A DNA stretch of 28,418 bases from Lachnospiraceae bacterium (GCA_024684065.1 JAIKXO010000013.1:1-28418), one strand, 5' to 3'. Positions 1 through 8,596 are shown, numbered from the stretch's first letter. Program-made: numbers and translations. The notes: generated from the sequence alone by a model not told the origin.

Positions 1-153
1 ATACTGATATCGCTTCTCTCTGTCGATCATCTCGTTGTTATCGAACATGACCGTCATTTTCTTGCCGTTTATGGTGTGCTCATCCGGGAACTCATCGAGA
101 TTCATGAACACCGTCCGGTTGTCTTTAGCTATCTGATCCTTGAATGCTGACAT
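1..153 (-). CDS. Head-tail joining protein, partial (C-terminus outside window)
   Basis: Only the first 51 codons are present, because the gene runs off the left edge. The start ATG (151-153) overlaps the TAA of the upstream gene as TAATG and follows an AAGGAAG ribosome site, so the two are translationally coupled. The N-terminus has the pattern FMNLDEFPDEHTINGKKM, which resembles small head-tail attachment proteins (lambda FII-like group) found directly after decoration genes in siphophages. Family assignment rests on this short stretch and on its place after the capsid and decoration genes. The truncation prevents a check of length or fold. Confidence 0.6.
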   Translation of the reverse strand, partial: MSAFKDQIAKDNRTVFMNLDEFPDEHTINGKKMTVMFDNNEMIDREKRYQY

Positions 154-437
154 TATTTCTTCCTTGCTTTCGTTTTAGGTACTTTTCCGATAAGGTCTTC
201 ACCGTTTTCCGATTCAGAATTTACCGCCTGTCCGAACTGCCCGGGCTCTGCCGTCATGGGCTTTGCCTTTACGGGCTTTTCTGCCGGAACCTCTACGTAA
301 GCAGCGGCTCCGGATTCAAGCCATGCCTCAACCATAACCTCGTCGTTAACAGGCAGGACGTCGCCTGCCTGAAACTGACGGGAATGATAAAGTATGGGCA
401 TCTGGGCGATAAGCTCTGTGGTGTTATTTTTTGCCAT
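153..437 (-). CDS. Small phage head-region protein of unknown function
   Basis: A 94-residue protein between the DUF2190 decoration gene and the head-tail gene. The N-terminal half, around ILYHSRQFQAGDVLP, looks like a compact folded segment. The C-terminal third is rich in Lys, Pro and Glu and ends KTKARKK, probably disordered. I chose the ATG at 435-437 because it follows AAGGAGGTGGCTGTT at normal spacing; a GTG four codons upstream lies inside that ribosome site. Small proteins in this position are usually capsid or connector accessories, but no catalytic motif is visible and I do not assign a function. Confidence 0.7.
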   Translation of the reverse strand: MAKNNTTELIAQMPILYHSRQFQAGDVLPVNDEVMVEAWLESGAAAYVEVPAEKPVKAKPMTAEPGQFGQAVNSESENGEDLIGKVPKTKARKK

Positions 438-450
438 AACAGCCACCTCC

Positions 451-810
451 TTATCCGATTCTTACAAGGATCTTGGTAGCGCTTGCATCTGCGGCTGCTG
501 CTGCATATCCTGCGGTCGGATAGTAAGTGGGAGTGCCGCCTCCGTCGTTGTCTGCCTCGGTGATACCGGTTCCGTCCCAGTAAACTGCCTCGCCCTGAGC
601 GATTGCGTTTGTGCTGGACTTCGCCATCTCGTATACACCTACTACGTTTACAACGCCGGTTTCCCCGTTAGGGATGTCGGTGCCGATCACGCCGATCCTG
701 CCGGTTGCACCGGTCTTCAGGACTACGATGGTGTTGGCGTCGATCTTGCTTCCTGAGCTGTTGGGATAGTCGAGGGTTTCCCCTCTCTGCCAGTAAGTTG
801 CTTTAGCCAT
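451..810 (-). CDS. DUF2190 capsid decoration (cement) protein
   Basis: A 119-residue protein, Gly/Ala/Thr-rich and predicted mostly beta. It opens MAKATYWQRGETLDY and contains VVLKTGATGRIGVIGTDIP and a QGEAVYWDGTG segment, typical of the DUF2190 family of small capsid-stabilising proteins. These trimers sit on the outside of HK97-fold heads at the positions that lambda gpD occupies. It lies 13 bases downstream of the major capsid gene, the usual order for decoration proteins, and has a good site (AAGGAGGTGACATAA) before its ATG. The family call is fairly secure; the exact capsid position is inferred from the family. Confidence 0.85.
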   Translation of the reverse strand: MAKATYWQRGETLDYPNSSGSKIDANTIVVLKTGATGRIGVIGTDIPNGETGVVNVVGVYEMAKSSTNAIAQGEAVYWDGTGITEADNDGGGTPTYYPTAGYAAAAADASATKILVRIG

Positions 811-823
811 TTATGTCACCTCC

Positions 824-2350
824 TTATGACAACGGGTCCGAAACGGTGGTACCCGGATTCTTAACTGCGCCGCGGAAATCCATTACTGAGATACCCCAGT
901 CAAGGTAAATATCCCAGATAAATCCGAGCTGGCCAGGTGCTTCCATCCTGCGGATGGTCGGGATCTCCTGTCCGTTCAGGTAATCAACCTCGATAAAGTC
1001 TGTATCTTCGGCTGCTCCTAAAAGGAACCACGGCATAGTGTTGCCATTGCCGCCGCAAAGTACGTTGATCGTAGGATCCTCAACGATCTCGATCTGGTTT
1101 GCGTAACGGTACAGAGGGTTAACTGCCTGCGTATTGCCTGCGGTGTTGATCATGGGGCTGTGGAACAGGGTGTAGATGTCAAACGACAAACCTACGGGAA
1201 CCACGATCTTCGCCGGGCGGATAATGATCGACTCGTTGAACTGATCCTGCTGGCTCTGCAGTGCAAGGATCATCTTCTGAACGGCTGCCTGCGTAATACC
1301 GGTACCGGTCGTAAGCACGTTCTTATGAGCGGAATTGAAAAGAGCAACTCCGTCATAGATAGCGGGGTTATTTACCAAAATCTGATAAACCTGCTTGTTG
1401 ATGGTCTTGCGCGCGGATGCTGCGTACTTTGCAGGAACCCTTGTTACAAGGTCGATGTCGTCGTTGATGAATGCCTGACGGGTCAGGGTGAACTGACGGC
1501 CGTAGGTGCGGAGCTTCCTTGTGGGCAGCTTCTCATCTGCGAATACGTCATGCTTCAGTTCGCCGCCTTCCGGAACTTCAATAAATTCACCTGCAGGTCC
1601 TGCCAGATAGTTGTTATCGGCGGTCTTGAAGTCTTTCAGGCTGCCCTTCTTTGTGATCCGGTCAAACGTAACTGCAACCTTCTTGTGTCCTTCGACGTAA
1701 GCCTTATTGATGGCATTGTCAAGGATTGCGGGGAATGCTGCGGTAGGATTGAAGAACTGTCTCTGAGCCATATTGAAAAGCTCATCGCTGCTCCTACGAT
1801 TCAGGCCAGATCCACCCTCGTTCGATGCGCACTCAATGAAAAGATCTCTCAAAGAAAGACCCATGAGCTCTCTTGCTCCATCCGCGGGTTTCTCAATCTC
1901 GATACCGGAACGCATAACAAGCGCGTCACCGGCAGCGGCCCTGAACTTGTCAGCCTCGTCGCTTACAACCTCCGCTGATCCTCTCTGGGACACAGGCGCG
2001 TTGTCTGCCATAAGCTTCTCCATTACGGCTGCTCTTGCTCCGTCAACGGACACACCGCTGTTGATGTACTCGTCTGCTTCGATCCCGAAGTGACGGCACA
2101 TTGCCTCGATGTCTCTGATACGGCTTCTTTCCGCTTTGCGTTCTGCTTCGCGGATAGCGGCATCATCGACCGGCGTTGTCTCGGCAGCTTTAACGTTCTC
2201 TTTAGGCTGCTCGGCGCTTGCTTTTGCAGCGTCGATCTGTCTCTGGAGATCGTCGTATTCTGCCTGCTCTTCTGCAGTGAACTTTCTGTTTGCAGCTTTT
2301 GCTGAATCAAGAAGCTCCTGCTGTCTCTGAATCATTTGCTTAAGATTCAT
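824..2350 (-). CDS. Major capsid protein, HK97 fold (Mu gpT-like)
   Basis: A 508-residue shell subunit. Residues 1-60 form a charged coiled coil (MNLKQMIQRQQELLDSAKAANRK) and the next ~100 residues look like a scaffold or delta domain that the prohead protease would remove. The rest carries capsid features: KLPTRKLRTYGRQFTLTRQAF, the LFNSAHKN loop found in Mu gpT-like head proteins, and a C-terminal RMEAPGQLGFIWDIYLDWGI segment. The start follows AGGAGGTAAAGGAA. The upstream protease gene is in the same reading frame and is separated only by a TAG codon and four sense codons, so the two could be read as one polyprotein (see finding). In the family, fused protease-capsid proteins are known. 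Confidence 0.9.
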   Translation of the reverse strand: MNLKQMIQRQQELLDSAKAANRKFTAEEQAEYDDLQRQIDAAKASAEQPKENVKAAETTPVDDAAIREAERKAERSRIRDIEAMCRHFGIEADEYINSGVSVDGARAAVMEKLMADNAPVSQRGSAEVVSDEADKFRAAAGDALVMRSGIEIEKPADGARELMGLSLRDLFIECASNEGGSGLNRRSSDELFNMAQRQFFNPTAAFPAILDNAINKAYVEGHKKVAVTFDRITKKGSLKDFKTADNNYLAGPAGEFIEVPEGGELKHDVFADEKLPTRKLRTYGRQFTLTRQAFINDDIDLVTRVPAKYAASARKTINKQVYQILVNNPAIYDGVALFNSAHKNVLTTGTGITQAAVQKMILALQSQQDQFNESIIIRPAKIVVPVGLSFDIYTLFHSPMINTAGNTQAVNPLYRYANQIEIVEDPTINVLCGGNGNTMPWFLLGAAEDTDFIEVDYLNGQEIPTIRRMEAPGQLGFIWDIYLDWGISVMDFRGAVKNPGTTVSDPLS

Positions 2351-2362
2351 TTCCTTTACCTC

Positions 2363-2989
2363 CTATAAAAGATTTTGGTTTATTTGGAGCTGCTTTTCTT
2401 CATAGTAAAAGCTGCTTACTCCCGTTTCCTGTTGTGCATCCGCTTCGTGCGAACGTCCTACACCGACCGTAGGATCTGCCGGAACGGATACGATGGAGAT
2501 CTCGTACGGCGTCCATCTTGTGGCTATGCTACAGGGTCCCGTAAATCTCCCGTCGTTCGACTTTTTGTTCGCCGCCACGTCCTCCCATACGTCTACTACG
2601 TAGCCCACGGACACACCCTTAAGTGTCCCGGATGCTACTTTCTGATAGATCGTTTCGGAGTCTTCGTCCTCGTCGAAACATATAACTGCGCTTCCGCGGC
2701 CTTCCGTAACCTCGGCAGATAATACCTTGCCGACAATCCTGTCGCGGTTGTGGTTAAAGAGAACGCATCCGATAGAATTGAGCCTGTCAAGGTCAACCGC
2801 GCCTTCCGCATGGGATAAGATCTCTGTTCCCCACCAGCGTTCGTACGGCTCTTCCGAAGAGAAGGAAAGCTTAAACTTCCGTTCGTTTCCTTCTCCTTCC
2901 ATCGCCCTTATGGAACAATCGCCGTAAAAGCGCTGTGCGTTATCTTCACGCTTTCTCTCATTCTTCGTTGTCGTTTCGTTCTGGTTCAT
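2363..2989 (-). CDS. Prohead protease (HK97-type, peptidase U35)
   Basis: A 208-residue maturation protease that would cut the scaffold domain off the capsid protein during head assembly. The expected catalytic elements are visible: the His in LFNHNRDRIVGKV near residue 80 and the Ser in GTLKGVSVGY near residue 127, followed by the PYEISIVSVPADPTVGV signature of the fold. Its ATG follows GGAGGAAGAGACAG and overlaps the portal gene end by 32 bases. It ends in TAG, which overlaps the capsid ribosome site, and the capsid frame continues after it. About 30 C-terminal residues are Gln/Glu-rich and may link to the scaffold. Confidence 0.92.
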   Translation of the reverse strand: MNQNETTTKNERKREDNAQRFYGDCSIRAMEGEGNERKFKLSFSSEEPYERWWGTEILSHAEGAVDLDRLNSIGCVLFNHNRDRIVGKVLSAEVTEGRGSAVICFDEDEDSETIYQKVASGTLKGVSVGYVVDVWEDVAANKKSNDGRFTGPCSIATRWTPYEISIVSVPADPTVGVGRSHEADAQQETGVSSFYYEEKQLQINQNLL

Positions 2990-4442
2990 CTGTCTCTTCC
3001 TCCATGTCGAACATGATCTTGCTCATGTCAACGCCTTTTTCCTTGCCGTATTCCAAAACATCGGCCATATCGTCTATCTGGTCGCGCCAATCTCTGCCGC
3101 TTTCCGCTGCAATCTGCTTAAATGTTTTCTGCCCGCTTGAAAGCGCCGTGCGGTTTGCGTCTGATTCCTTCTTCGGATCAATCCACGGCTTAGGCTCCTG
3201 CGTCCACTCGTGGGAAAGATACCGCTCTTTGTCTTCCCAAAAATTAGGAATGATGATTGCGTTGCAAAGTACGGCTGAAATAACAAACGTCTCATAGATC
3301 TCGTCGAGGACTTCTATAAGAAGCTCTTTCTCTTCCGCGTACGTCATCTCGTCTTCGATCATGCCCTGCCGCGCAGACGAATACGTGGACTCGCTCATAT
3401 CGCGGCTCGTGGACTCGTAGCTTATTCCTTGCCCGGCTCCGATGAGGCGCTGCTGGAGTTTTGTAAAGCTCGTTGCGTCCGCTGCCTGTCCAGTAGGGTT
3501 AACTACTTGTATCTCATCCCCGGCGTTAAGCTCCTTCATCATACCGGGTGATAAAAGCTTTCCGTCGTAGCTGGTGCGTTCCTGCGGATACTGCCCGTTC
3601 CCTCTTCCGATGCCGGTCGTCGGTATGGTTTTCTTAATGAATACAGAAAGGCAGGCTTCTATTCTCTCTTTGACGGCCACAGCCATCATGAATTCGTTTA
3701 TATCTCTTACCCTTGGTATGGTATGCGCCATATCTGATATTTCGCGCAGCTGCGTCGGCCGTTTCTTTGTAAAGTAGAAAATAACGTCCTTTGCCTCGAT
3801 CCTTACCGGATCCATAAGCCCGTATCCTTCCGGGTCGTATCTTCTAATATAGTAAGCAAGCGGTTTGTTGTAGTCGTTATACTCAATGCCGCCGATCACT
3901 TTTGCGCCGCCTGGCGATCGCATCATGGAATTATCAAGCTCGTCGACCTCGATCATCTGAAGCTTAAACGGGACATAGCCGTCCGGCGTATATCTCTTAA
4001 CGAAAAGGATCCCGCCGTCAACCTTTTTGCGCATTACTGCCATCCTTATGATCTGGTTCAGAGACTGTGTGCCGGTAACGTCGCAATTCTGCTTTTTGCA
4101 CCAGCGCTTCCATGCTTTCTCTAACTCTTTATTTAGTTCCGGTTCTTCCGTCTTTGCCTGAATAGAAAAGCCGCCGCTGACTACGTTCCGCTTGAATGCT
4201 CCGATCACGCTGTTCATGATATCGGAGTTTCGTTCAAGGTCGCGGGCCCTTGCTTTGATCTCGTCCCTGCTGTATCTGTCCGTAATCTCTGCCGACTGGT
4301 TCGTCGCTCTCCAGTTCTGGTTTGGGCGATCGTAATTGCCGGCATCGTAGTTTCGCAGGAATTCATAAGCCTGACGGTATGCTGCCCTTCTATACGCGGC
4401 TTCCGGTGAAAATGCCGCGACAATACTGTCTATGAAGCTCAT
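2958..4442 (-). CDS. Portal protein, lambda gpB family
   Basis: A 494-residue portal, close to the ~530 residues of lambda gpB. It would form the dodecameric ring at one capsid vertex, through which DNA enters and to which the tail joins. Supporting features are the N-terminal RDEIKARARDLERNSDIMNS helix, the GGILFVKRYTPDGYVPFKLQMIEVDELD block, and the IGAGQGISYESTSRDMSESTYSSARQ region, all typical of Phage_portal_2. The start ATG at 4440-4442 follows AGGAGGATAT; an upstream in-frame ATG lacks a site. The C-terminal tail is very acidic (EETDEPERNDNEE). Neighbours are the gpW-like connector and the protease, the canonical order. Confidence 0.95.
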   Translation of the reverse strand: MSFIDSIVAAFSPEAAYRRAAYRQAYEFLRNYDAGNYDRPNQNWRATNQSAEITDRYSRDEIKARARDLERNSDIMNSVIGAFKRNVVSGGFSIQAKTEEPELNKELEKAWKRWCKKQNCDVTGTQSLNQIIRMAVMRKKVDGGILFVKRYTPDGYVPFKLQMIEVDELDNSMMRSPGGAKVIGGIEYNDYNKPLAYYIRRYDPEGYGLMDPVRIEAKDVIFYFTKKRPTQLREISDMAHTIPRVRDINEFMMAVAVKERIEACLSVFIKKTIPTTGIGRGNGQYPQERTSYDGKLLSPGMMKELNAGDEIQVVNPTGQAADATSFTKLQQRLIGAGQGISYESTSRDMSESTYSSARQGMIEDEMTYAEEKELLIEVLDEIYETFVISAVLCNAIIIPNFWEDKERYLSHEWTQEPKPWIDPKKESDANRTALSSGQKTFKQIAAESGRDWRDQIDDMADVLEYGKEKGVDMSKIMFDMEEETDEPERNDNEE

Positions 4443-4450
4443 ATATCCTC

Positions 4451-4726
4451 CTAACGTCTGTCGAAGATTGCCACGTAGCAATCATCAAACAAGCCGGTGT
4501 TCCCCGCTTCCTCTGCCTGAACCTGCGCCATAAGGTCGTTCTTAATGGCATAAAGCTGTTTTAAGTCTGCCCTCGTAAGAGACCTTGATCCTATCTTGTA
4601 AGACTGGCCGCCCACGGTGATTGCCATGATCGCTTTATTTACGTTATCAAGCATTCCTTTAGCGCTTAAGTCCGGTTCCTGCGTCTGAACCTGCGGCTCC
4701 TGAGTCTGTATATTTTCTTCACCCAT
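4451..4726 (-). CDS. gpW-like head-tail connector (DUF6148-like)
   Basis: A 91-residue protein between terminase and portal, the place of lambda W. After a Gln/Pro/Glu-rich N-terminus (TQEPQVQTQEP, probably disordered) it has GGQSYKIGSRSLTRADLKQLYAIKNDL. This matches the small helical connector family in which 'Y.IGSRSLTRADL' is the conserved core. Such proteins bind below the portal and stop DNA leaking before tail attachment. The family assignment is by pattern and position. It ends 8 bases before the portal start. Confidence 0.75.
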   Translation of the reverse strand: MGEENIQTQEPQVQTQEPDLSAKGMLDNVNKAIMAITVGGQSYKIGSRSLTRADLKQLYAIKNDLMAQVQAEEAGNTGLFDDCYVAIFDRR

Positions 4727-4731
4727 GCCGT

Positions 4732-6567
4732 TTATCCTCCTTGGATCCAGTTATCGTGTGCCCGGATCCACTGCTCTTCGCTCGTCGGCTTTTCGGTAGC
4801 CACAGGAGCGTCCTGTCTTCCGGTTATTTCTTCATTCTTAAGATGGAGCGTACGCACACCCAGTATGTCTGCGGCACACATTGCGTATACCTCGCAATCG
4901 AGATAGTGGTTATCTCCGTGCGTGTGTTTCTGCACCCATTCTTGCCGAATGGTTCCGTTCTTCCGGGTTGTGATCTTATGCTCTGCCGTAACCTGCTGGG
5001 CGTATTCCATATCGCATCCGTCGTACACCATCCAGCTTCCGCGGCCGTTTTCCCTGATCATGCGTCCGGCGATCATGTCCTTATATTTGTTCGTATCCAA
5101 AAGGACAAGGGTCATACCGTATGCCCTGCTACTCTCCATATTGATCTTGGAAAGTTTGTAATGCGAAAGCTGCGCATGGCTGGAACCCTTGGACGGAAGC
5201 GTATAATCTGAATGCATCGCGCAAAAGTCATAAACCATGTCTGTCTGGTCACCTGAGTCTATCAGGCACAGGTTTATGATGTGCGGGTTTTCTTCCGCGT
5301 CCAGGTATTCAAGGTTCATAATCCTGTCGACTTCCTCGAAGGATAAAGCCTGCCCGTGCGCTATATTCTGGCTCGTAAGGTAGTCACCCCACGCCCTTAT
5401 GGTCCAATAAAGCGAGTTTTCCTGAACGTCAACGCCTCCGGTAAGAAGCTTCGCCCATGGCGGCACCGTAAGCGCAGGCAGGTCTGTTTGCCGTTCAAGT
5501 ACAAGCTCTGCGCTCGTCTTAAGCTTCGTATCTTCCCACGGTTCTGCAAGCCATGAATTTACGAAGTTTTGGAACTCTTCCGGATCGTCCTTCGTTGTCA
5601 GAAATTCCTTCGCAATCTCTGCCCATCGTACAAATGGGCTGTAAAGCGTATTGATCCAAAAGGCGACCTTGCGTATGTATTTCGTATCGTGCCGGACAAT
5701 CCTCCATTCTCCGAGCGGCAGAATGTTATGCTTATCGTTGTCCGTAATCACACCGCCGCATTTCTGACACACGTAAACGGCGAACTCTGCCCGGTCTGCG
5801 TAGCTCATCCCTTCGTCGTCAGGAAAGCGGATATTCGAAAACTTAAGCTCTATATATTCTCCGCAGTGCGGACAAGGAACGAAGTAATGCTTTTCTATAT
5901 CCGCGTCTTCCTTCGCCTTCCATATATGCCCTGTTTTCAATGTCGGCGTTGAAGTTACGTAGATCTTCCTGTTATGGAAGGTCTTCGTTCTTTCTTTCGC
6001 CAGCTTGATAGGATCTGCCTCTTTGTTGCTGGCCCCGGGGTATTTATCTACCTCGTCCATCATTAGAAACCGTATCGGCCTGCTGGCAAGCCCGGACGGC
6101 GTGTTGGATCCGGTGAGTGCTAAATACATGTTGTCAAACTGCAGCTCTAATAAAGGAGAGTTCTCGTCGAACTTCTTCCGGATCTCCGGCGTGGCCTTCA
6201 GGAATGGCTGCAGCCTGTTTTCTGAAATCGACTTAGCGAGAATATCGGTAGGGTAGACGACCATCGTTGGCGCCGGACTCTGCATTATTATGTAGCCGAT
6301 CATGTTCTGCATGGCTTCCGTGCCGCCGATCTGCGTCGGCTTGCAAAAGATAATCTCTTCCGTCTCGTAATTGCAGAACTCGTCCATGATCCCGATAAGG
6401 TATGGCGTTACCGCGTTACTCCATCGACCCGGCATCGCTGCTGTTTTGCTGTCAAGGATGCGATACTGCTGCGCCCATTCCGAAACGGTCATGTTGTCCG
6501 GCGGACACAGCCAGGTCAGCGCCTCGTACTGATATTCTTTTACTTTATAAGTCTTTCTTCGTGGCAT
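4732..6567 (-). CDS. terL: Terminase large subunit, lambda GpA family
   Basis: A 611-residue packaging motor (lambda gpA is 641). The ATPase domain has a Walker-A-like loop CKPTQIGGTEAMQN near residue 80 and Walker B FLMMDEVDKYPG near 165. A zinc-binding insertion follows, with CPHCGEYIEL and CQKCGG. The C-terminal nuclease part includes CLIDSGDQTDMVYDF and HGDNHYLDCEVYAMC, carrying the acidic residues expected to bind metal for DNA cleavage. The start overlaps the small subunit end by 23 bases, consistent with coupled translation. Family members cut at cos sites and fill the prohead. Confidence 0.95.
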   Translation of the reverse strand: MPRRKTYKVKEYQYEALTWLCPPDNMTVSEWAQQYRILDSKTAAMPGRWSNAVTPYLIGIMDEFCNYETEEIIFCKPTQIGGTEAMQNMIGYIIMQSPAPTMVVYPTDILAKSISENRLQPFLKATPEIRKKFDENSPLLELQFDNMYLALTGSNTPSGLASRPIRFLMMDEVDKYPGASNKEADPIKLAKERTKTFHNRKIYVTSTPTLKTGHIWKAKEDADIEKHYFVPCPHCGEYIELKFSNIRFPDDEGMSYADRAEFAVYVCQKCGGVITDNDKHNILPLGEWRIVRHDTKYIRKVAFWINTLYSPFVRWAEIAKEFLTTKDDPEEFQNFVNSWLAEPWEDTKLKTSAELVLERQTDLPALTVPPWAKLLTGGVDVQENSLYWTIRAWGDYLTSQNIAHGQALSFEEVDRIMNLEYLDAEENPHIINLCLIDSGDQTDMVYDFCAMHSDYTLPSKGSSHAQLSHYKLSKINMESSRAYGMTLVLLDTNKYKDMIAGRMIRENGRGSWMVYDGCDMEYAQQVTAEHKITTRKNGTIRQEWVQKHTHGDNHYLDCEVYAMCAADILGVRTLHLKNEEITGRQDAPVATEKPTSEEQWIRAHDNWIQGG

Positions 6568-7135
6568 TCTTTCTCGGTCGCCCTCTTTTCTTGGGCTTCG
6601 TAACGTCCTCTACCTGTGGTTTATCAACCACGGCCCGGGTTACAAAGTCTTTCAAAAGATCGCTGACCTCGTTTTGCAGGTCGTTCTCTAAGGAACGAAC
6701 CTCAACCGGATCCACATACCCGGCTATGCGTCCGGCGATCTTAGCCGGTATCGACATTGCAAAGCTCTTAAATATAACGAAAAAGCGGCCGTAGTCCGCT
6801 TTTGCTTCGTCAACTGATATGTAATTACCTGCGGCGATATCTGTCCGCAGCCTGTGGAGCTCTCCCTGCGATTCCTTCAGGGCAACCTCCGCCTTAAGTT
6901 TTTGCTCTTTTAGCTGCGCCTCCCGCTCGTTTCGTTCCCTTCCGTATGCTTTATCTGAAAGATACTTTACATACTTTTGAACTGTGGGACCGACCTCGTA
7001 TCTTGGTCCCGCTTTCATTCGCGTTCTTTCGATAACGCCATCCTGAACAAGCTGATCTATCCTGCGTCCGGTAAGTCCGAACAACTTGCAGATCGTTTCT
7101 CTTGTGACGAAGCCCTTCATTTCTTCATCCGCCAT
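6545..7135 (-). CDS. terS: Terminase small subunit, Nu1-like
   Basis: A 196-residue DNA-recognition subunit. The N-terminal winged-helix segment FVTRETICKLFGLTGRRIDQL is followed by a basic wing (VIERTRMKAGPRYEV), as in Nu1-type proteins that bind cos-flanking sites. A charged coiled coil spans residues ~75-105. The tail carries an AT-hook-like KKRGRPRKN, which could add minor-groove binding. I prefer the ATG at 7133-7135 after GGGTGATTG. A TTG two codons upstream is the alternative and would touch the TGA of the methylase gene. Gene order with the large subunit supports the call. Confidence 0.85.
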   Translation of the reverse strand: MADEEMKGFVTRETICKLFGLTGRRIDQLVQDGVIERTRMKAGPRYEVGPTVQKYVKYLSDKAYGRERNEREAQLKEQKLKAEVALKESQGELHRLRTDIAAGNYISVDEAKADYGRFFVIFKSFAMSIPAKIAGRIAGYVDPVEVRSLENDLQNEVSDLLKDFVTRAVVDKPQVEDVTKPKKRGRPRKNATKKDL

Positions 7136-7137
7136 AA

Positions 7138-8475
7138 TCAATCACCCATCTTTCTGGCTTTCCTGCCGGTAAACTCTTCCCAGCGTCTTATGATCACGGA
7201 TGCGTAATGTTCGTCAAGCTCCATCACGAAGGCGTTCCGGTCGAGCTGCTCCGCTGCCATAAGCGTGCTTCCGCTTCCTCCGAAAAAGTCTCCGACGTTC
7301 CATCCGGGCTTGCTCGAATTCTTAACGAACCGCCCTATTAGCTCAAGCGGTTTCATTGTTGGATGGAGATTGCTGCTCATCGGTTTCTTTTCGTATATAA
7401 CCGTCGTCTGATCCGCGTATTGTCGAACAATATCCTTAATATACGCTACAAGCTCTGCCTTCTTCATGGACTCGAAGTCGACCTCGTCTTCTAAAATAAC
7501 GGTATTCTGTGTACGGTCATGGACGAAATAGTGGCCTGCGCCTTCCTTCCATCCGTATAGCACCGGCTCATGGCGCCACTGGTAATCCTGCCGTCCTAAA
7601 ACGAAGTTATTCTTTTCCCAGATAAGCACCTCTGACAACCGTAATCCTGCATCATCGAAGGCCTTACGGAACGTGAGGCCTTCGATGTCTGCGTGGAACA
7701 CGTAGACAGCGGCGCCATCGCGCATGTAGTCCTTCATGTTCGTGAATGCTTTCAGCAGAAATGAATAAAACGACCTGTCATCCATTAGGTCGTTTTCAAT
7801 CCTCATAGCTCCGTTATTGTTCGGACGGTATTCATTTAAGGCCGCTGCCTTCTCTTCGTAATTTACGTTATACGGCGGATCCGTAATTACAAGGTCGAGC
7901 CGCTCTTCTCCGAGAAGCTTGTGCACGTCGTCAATGCTCGAACTGTCTCCGCACATAAGCCTGTGGTTGCCGAGCTGCCATACTTCCCCGGGTTTTATTA
8001 TGGTTTCCTGCTGCTGGCTGTCCTGATAGGCTGCCTGTGCGTCGAAACCATCTTCCGAAACCTCCGCTTCGAAATCTGAAAGCTCGATAAGCTCATCAAG
8101 CTCAGCCTTGTCCACTCCGGTAAGCGTAAAGTCGTAATCGCTCTTGTCAAGATCAACGAGCAGGTTCTTAAGAAGCGTCTCATCCCACTCGCCGGTGATC
8201 TTGTTAAGCGCTACGTTCAGGGCTTTCTCATCTTCTTTGGAAAGGTCAACCACTACAACGTCGGCTTCTGTGTAGCCTAAGTCCTTAAGAACCGTATGTC
8301 GCTGGTGCCCCCCGATGATCGTCCCGTCGCTGTTTATGATGATCGGGTCAACATACCCGAAATGCTCAATACTGCGCTTGATTTTCTGGTATTCCGCATC
8401 ATCCGGGGTCAGCTTCTTCCTCGGATTGTACTTGGCGGGCTTTAACTTTGAAAGCTGTCTCTTCTCAAATACCAT
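7138..8475 (-). CDS. ParB-like domain fused to beta-class DNA methyltransferase
   Basis: A 445-residue protein. Residues ~1-105 form a ParB/sulfiredoxin-type domain with the signature TIIGGHQRHTVLKDLGY. The rest is an N6-adenine or N4-cytosine methylase with motif IV DPPYNVNYE near 205 ahead of motif I DFFGGSGSTLMAAEQL near 405, the order of the beta class. HPTMKPLELIGRFV is the usual segment before motif I. It would methylate phage DNA during packaging or protect it from host restriction; the target site cannot be read from sequence. It is the first gene after the late promoter. The start ATG at 8473-8475 follows TTGGAGGATAAT. Confidence 0.9.
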   Translation of the reverse strand: MVFEKRQLSKLKPAKYNPRKKLTPDDAEYQKIKRSIEHFGYVDPIIINSDGTIIGGHQRHTVLKDLGYTEADVVVVDLSKEDEKALNVALNKITGEWDETLLKNLLVDLDKSDYDFTLTGVDKAELDELIELSDFEAEVSEDGFDAQAAYQDSQQQETIIKPGEVWQLGNHRLMCGDSSSIDDVHKLLGEERLDLVITDPPYNVNYEEKAAALNEYRPNNNGAMRIENDLMDDRSFYSFLLKAFTNMKDYMRDGAAVYVFHADIEGLTFRKAFDDAGLRLSEVLIWEKNNFVLGRQDYQWRHEPVLYGWKEGAGHYFVHDRTQNTVILEDEVDFESMKKAELVAYIKDIVRQYADQTTVIYEKKPMSSNLHPTMKPLELIGRFVKNSSKPGWNVGDFFGGSGSTLMAAEQLDRNAFVMELDEHYASVIIRRWEEFTGRKARKMGD

Positions 8476-8493
8476 ATTATCCTCCAACTAAAA

Positions 8494-8553
8494 GTGGAAG
8501 CCCGGGAAAGAAAGGACTGATCATGCGAGCCTGCCCTTCCTTCGGACTTCCAC
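8494..8553 (-). promoter_or_regulatory. Hairpin in late-operon 5' leader
   Basis: GTGGAAG at 8494-8500 and CTTCCAC at 8547-8553 are perfect inverted repeats. The pairing extends to 11 base pairs with one mismatch when CCCG and CGGA are added. On the minus strand the predicted transcription start from the promoter next door falls at about 8553, so this stem would include the very 5' end of the late mRNA. A base-paired 5' end usually protects RNA from decay. The structure is seen in sequence; the role is inferred. Confidence 0.5.
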
Positions 8554-8559
8554 AATACA

Positions 8560-8596
8560 ATTATAGCATACCTTATCGTTCCTTTTCGTTCCTTTT
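8560..8596 (-). promoter_or_regulatory. Late promoter: extended -10, no -35, tandem upstream repeat
   Basis: On the minus strand TATAAT (8560-8565) is preceded by TG one base away, giving an extended -10 element. No TTGACA-like box lies at 16-18 bases. Instead a perfect 10-bp tandem repeat, AAAAGGAACG on the minus strand (CGTTCCTTTT at 8577-8586 and 8587-8596), occupies the -35 region. This is the pattern of an activator-dependent promoter. The ArpU/RinA-like protein at 17377-17892 is the obvious candidate activator, by analogy with late switches of other Gram-positive phages. Confidence 0.7.

Noticed and set aside
1160..1978. 272-codon plus-strand frame inside the capsid gene
   Set aside because: It lies antisense to a well-supported capsid gene and has no initiation signal.
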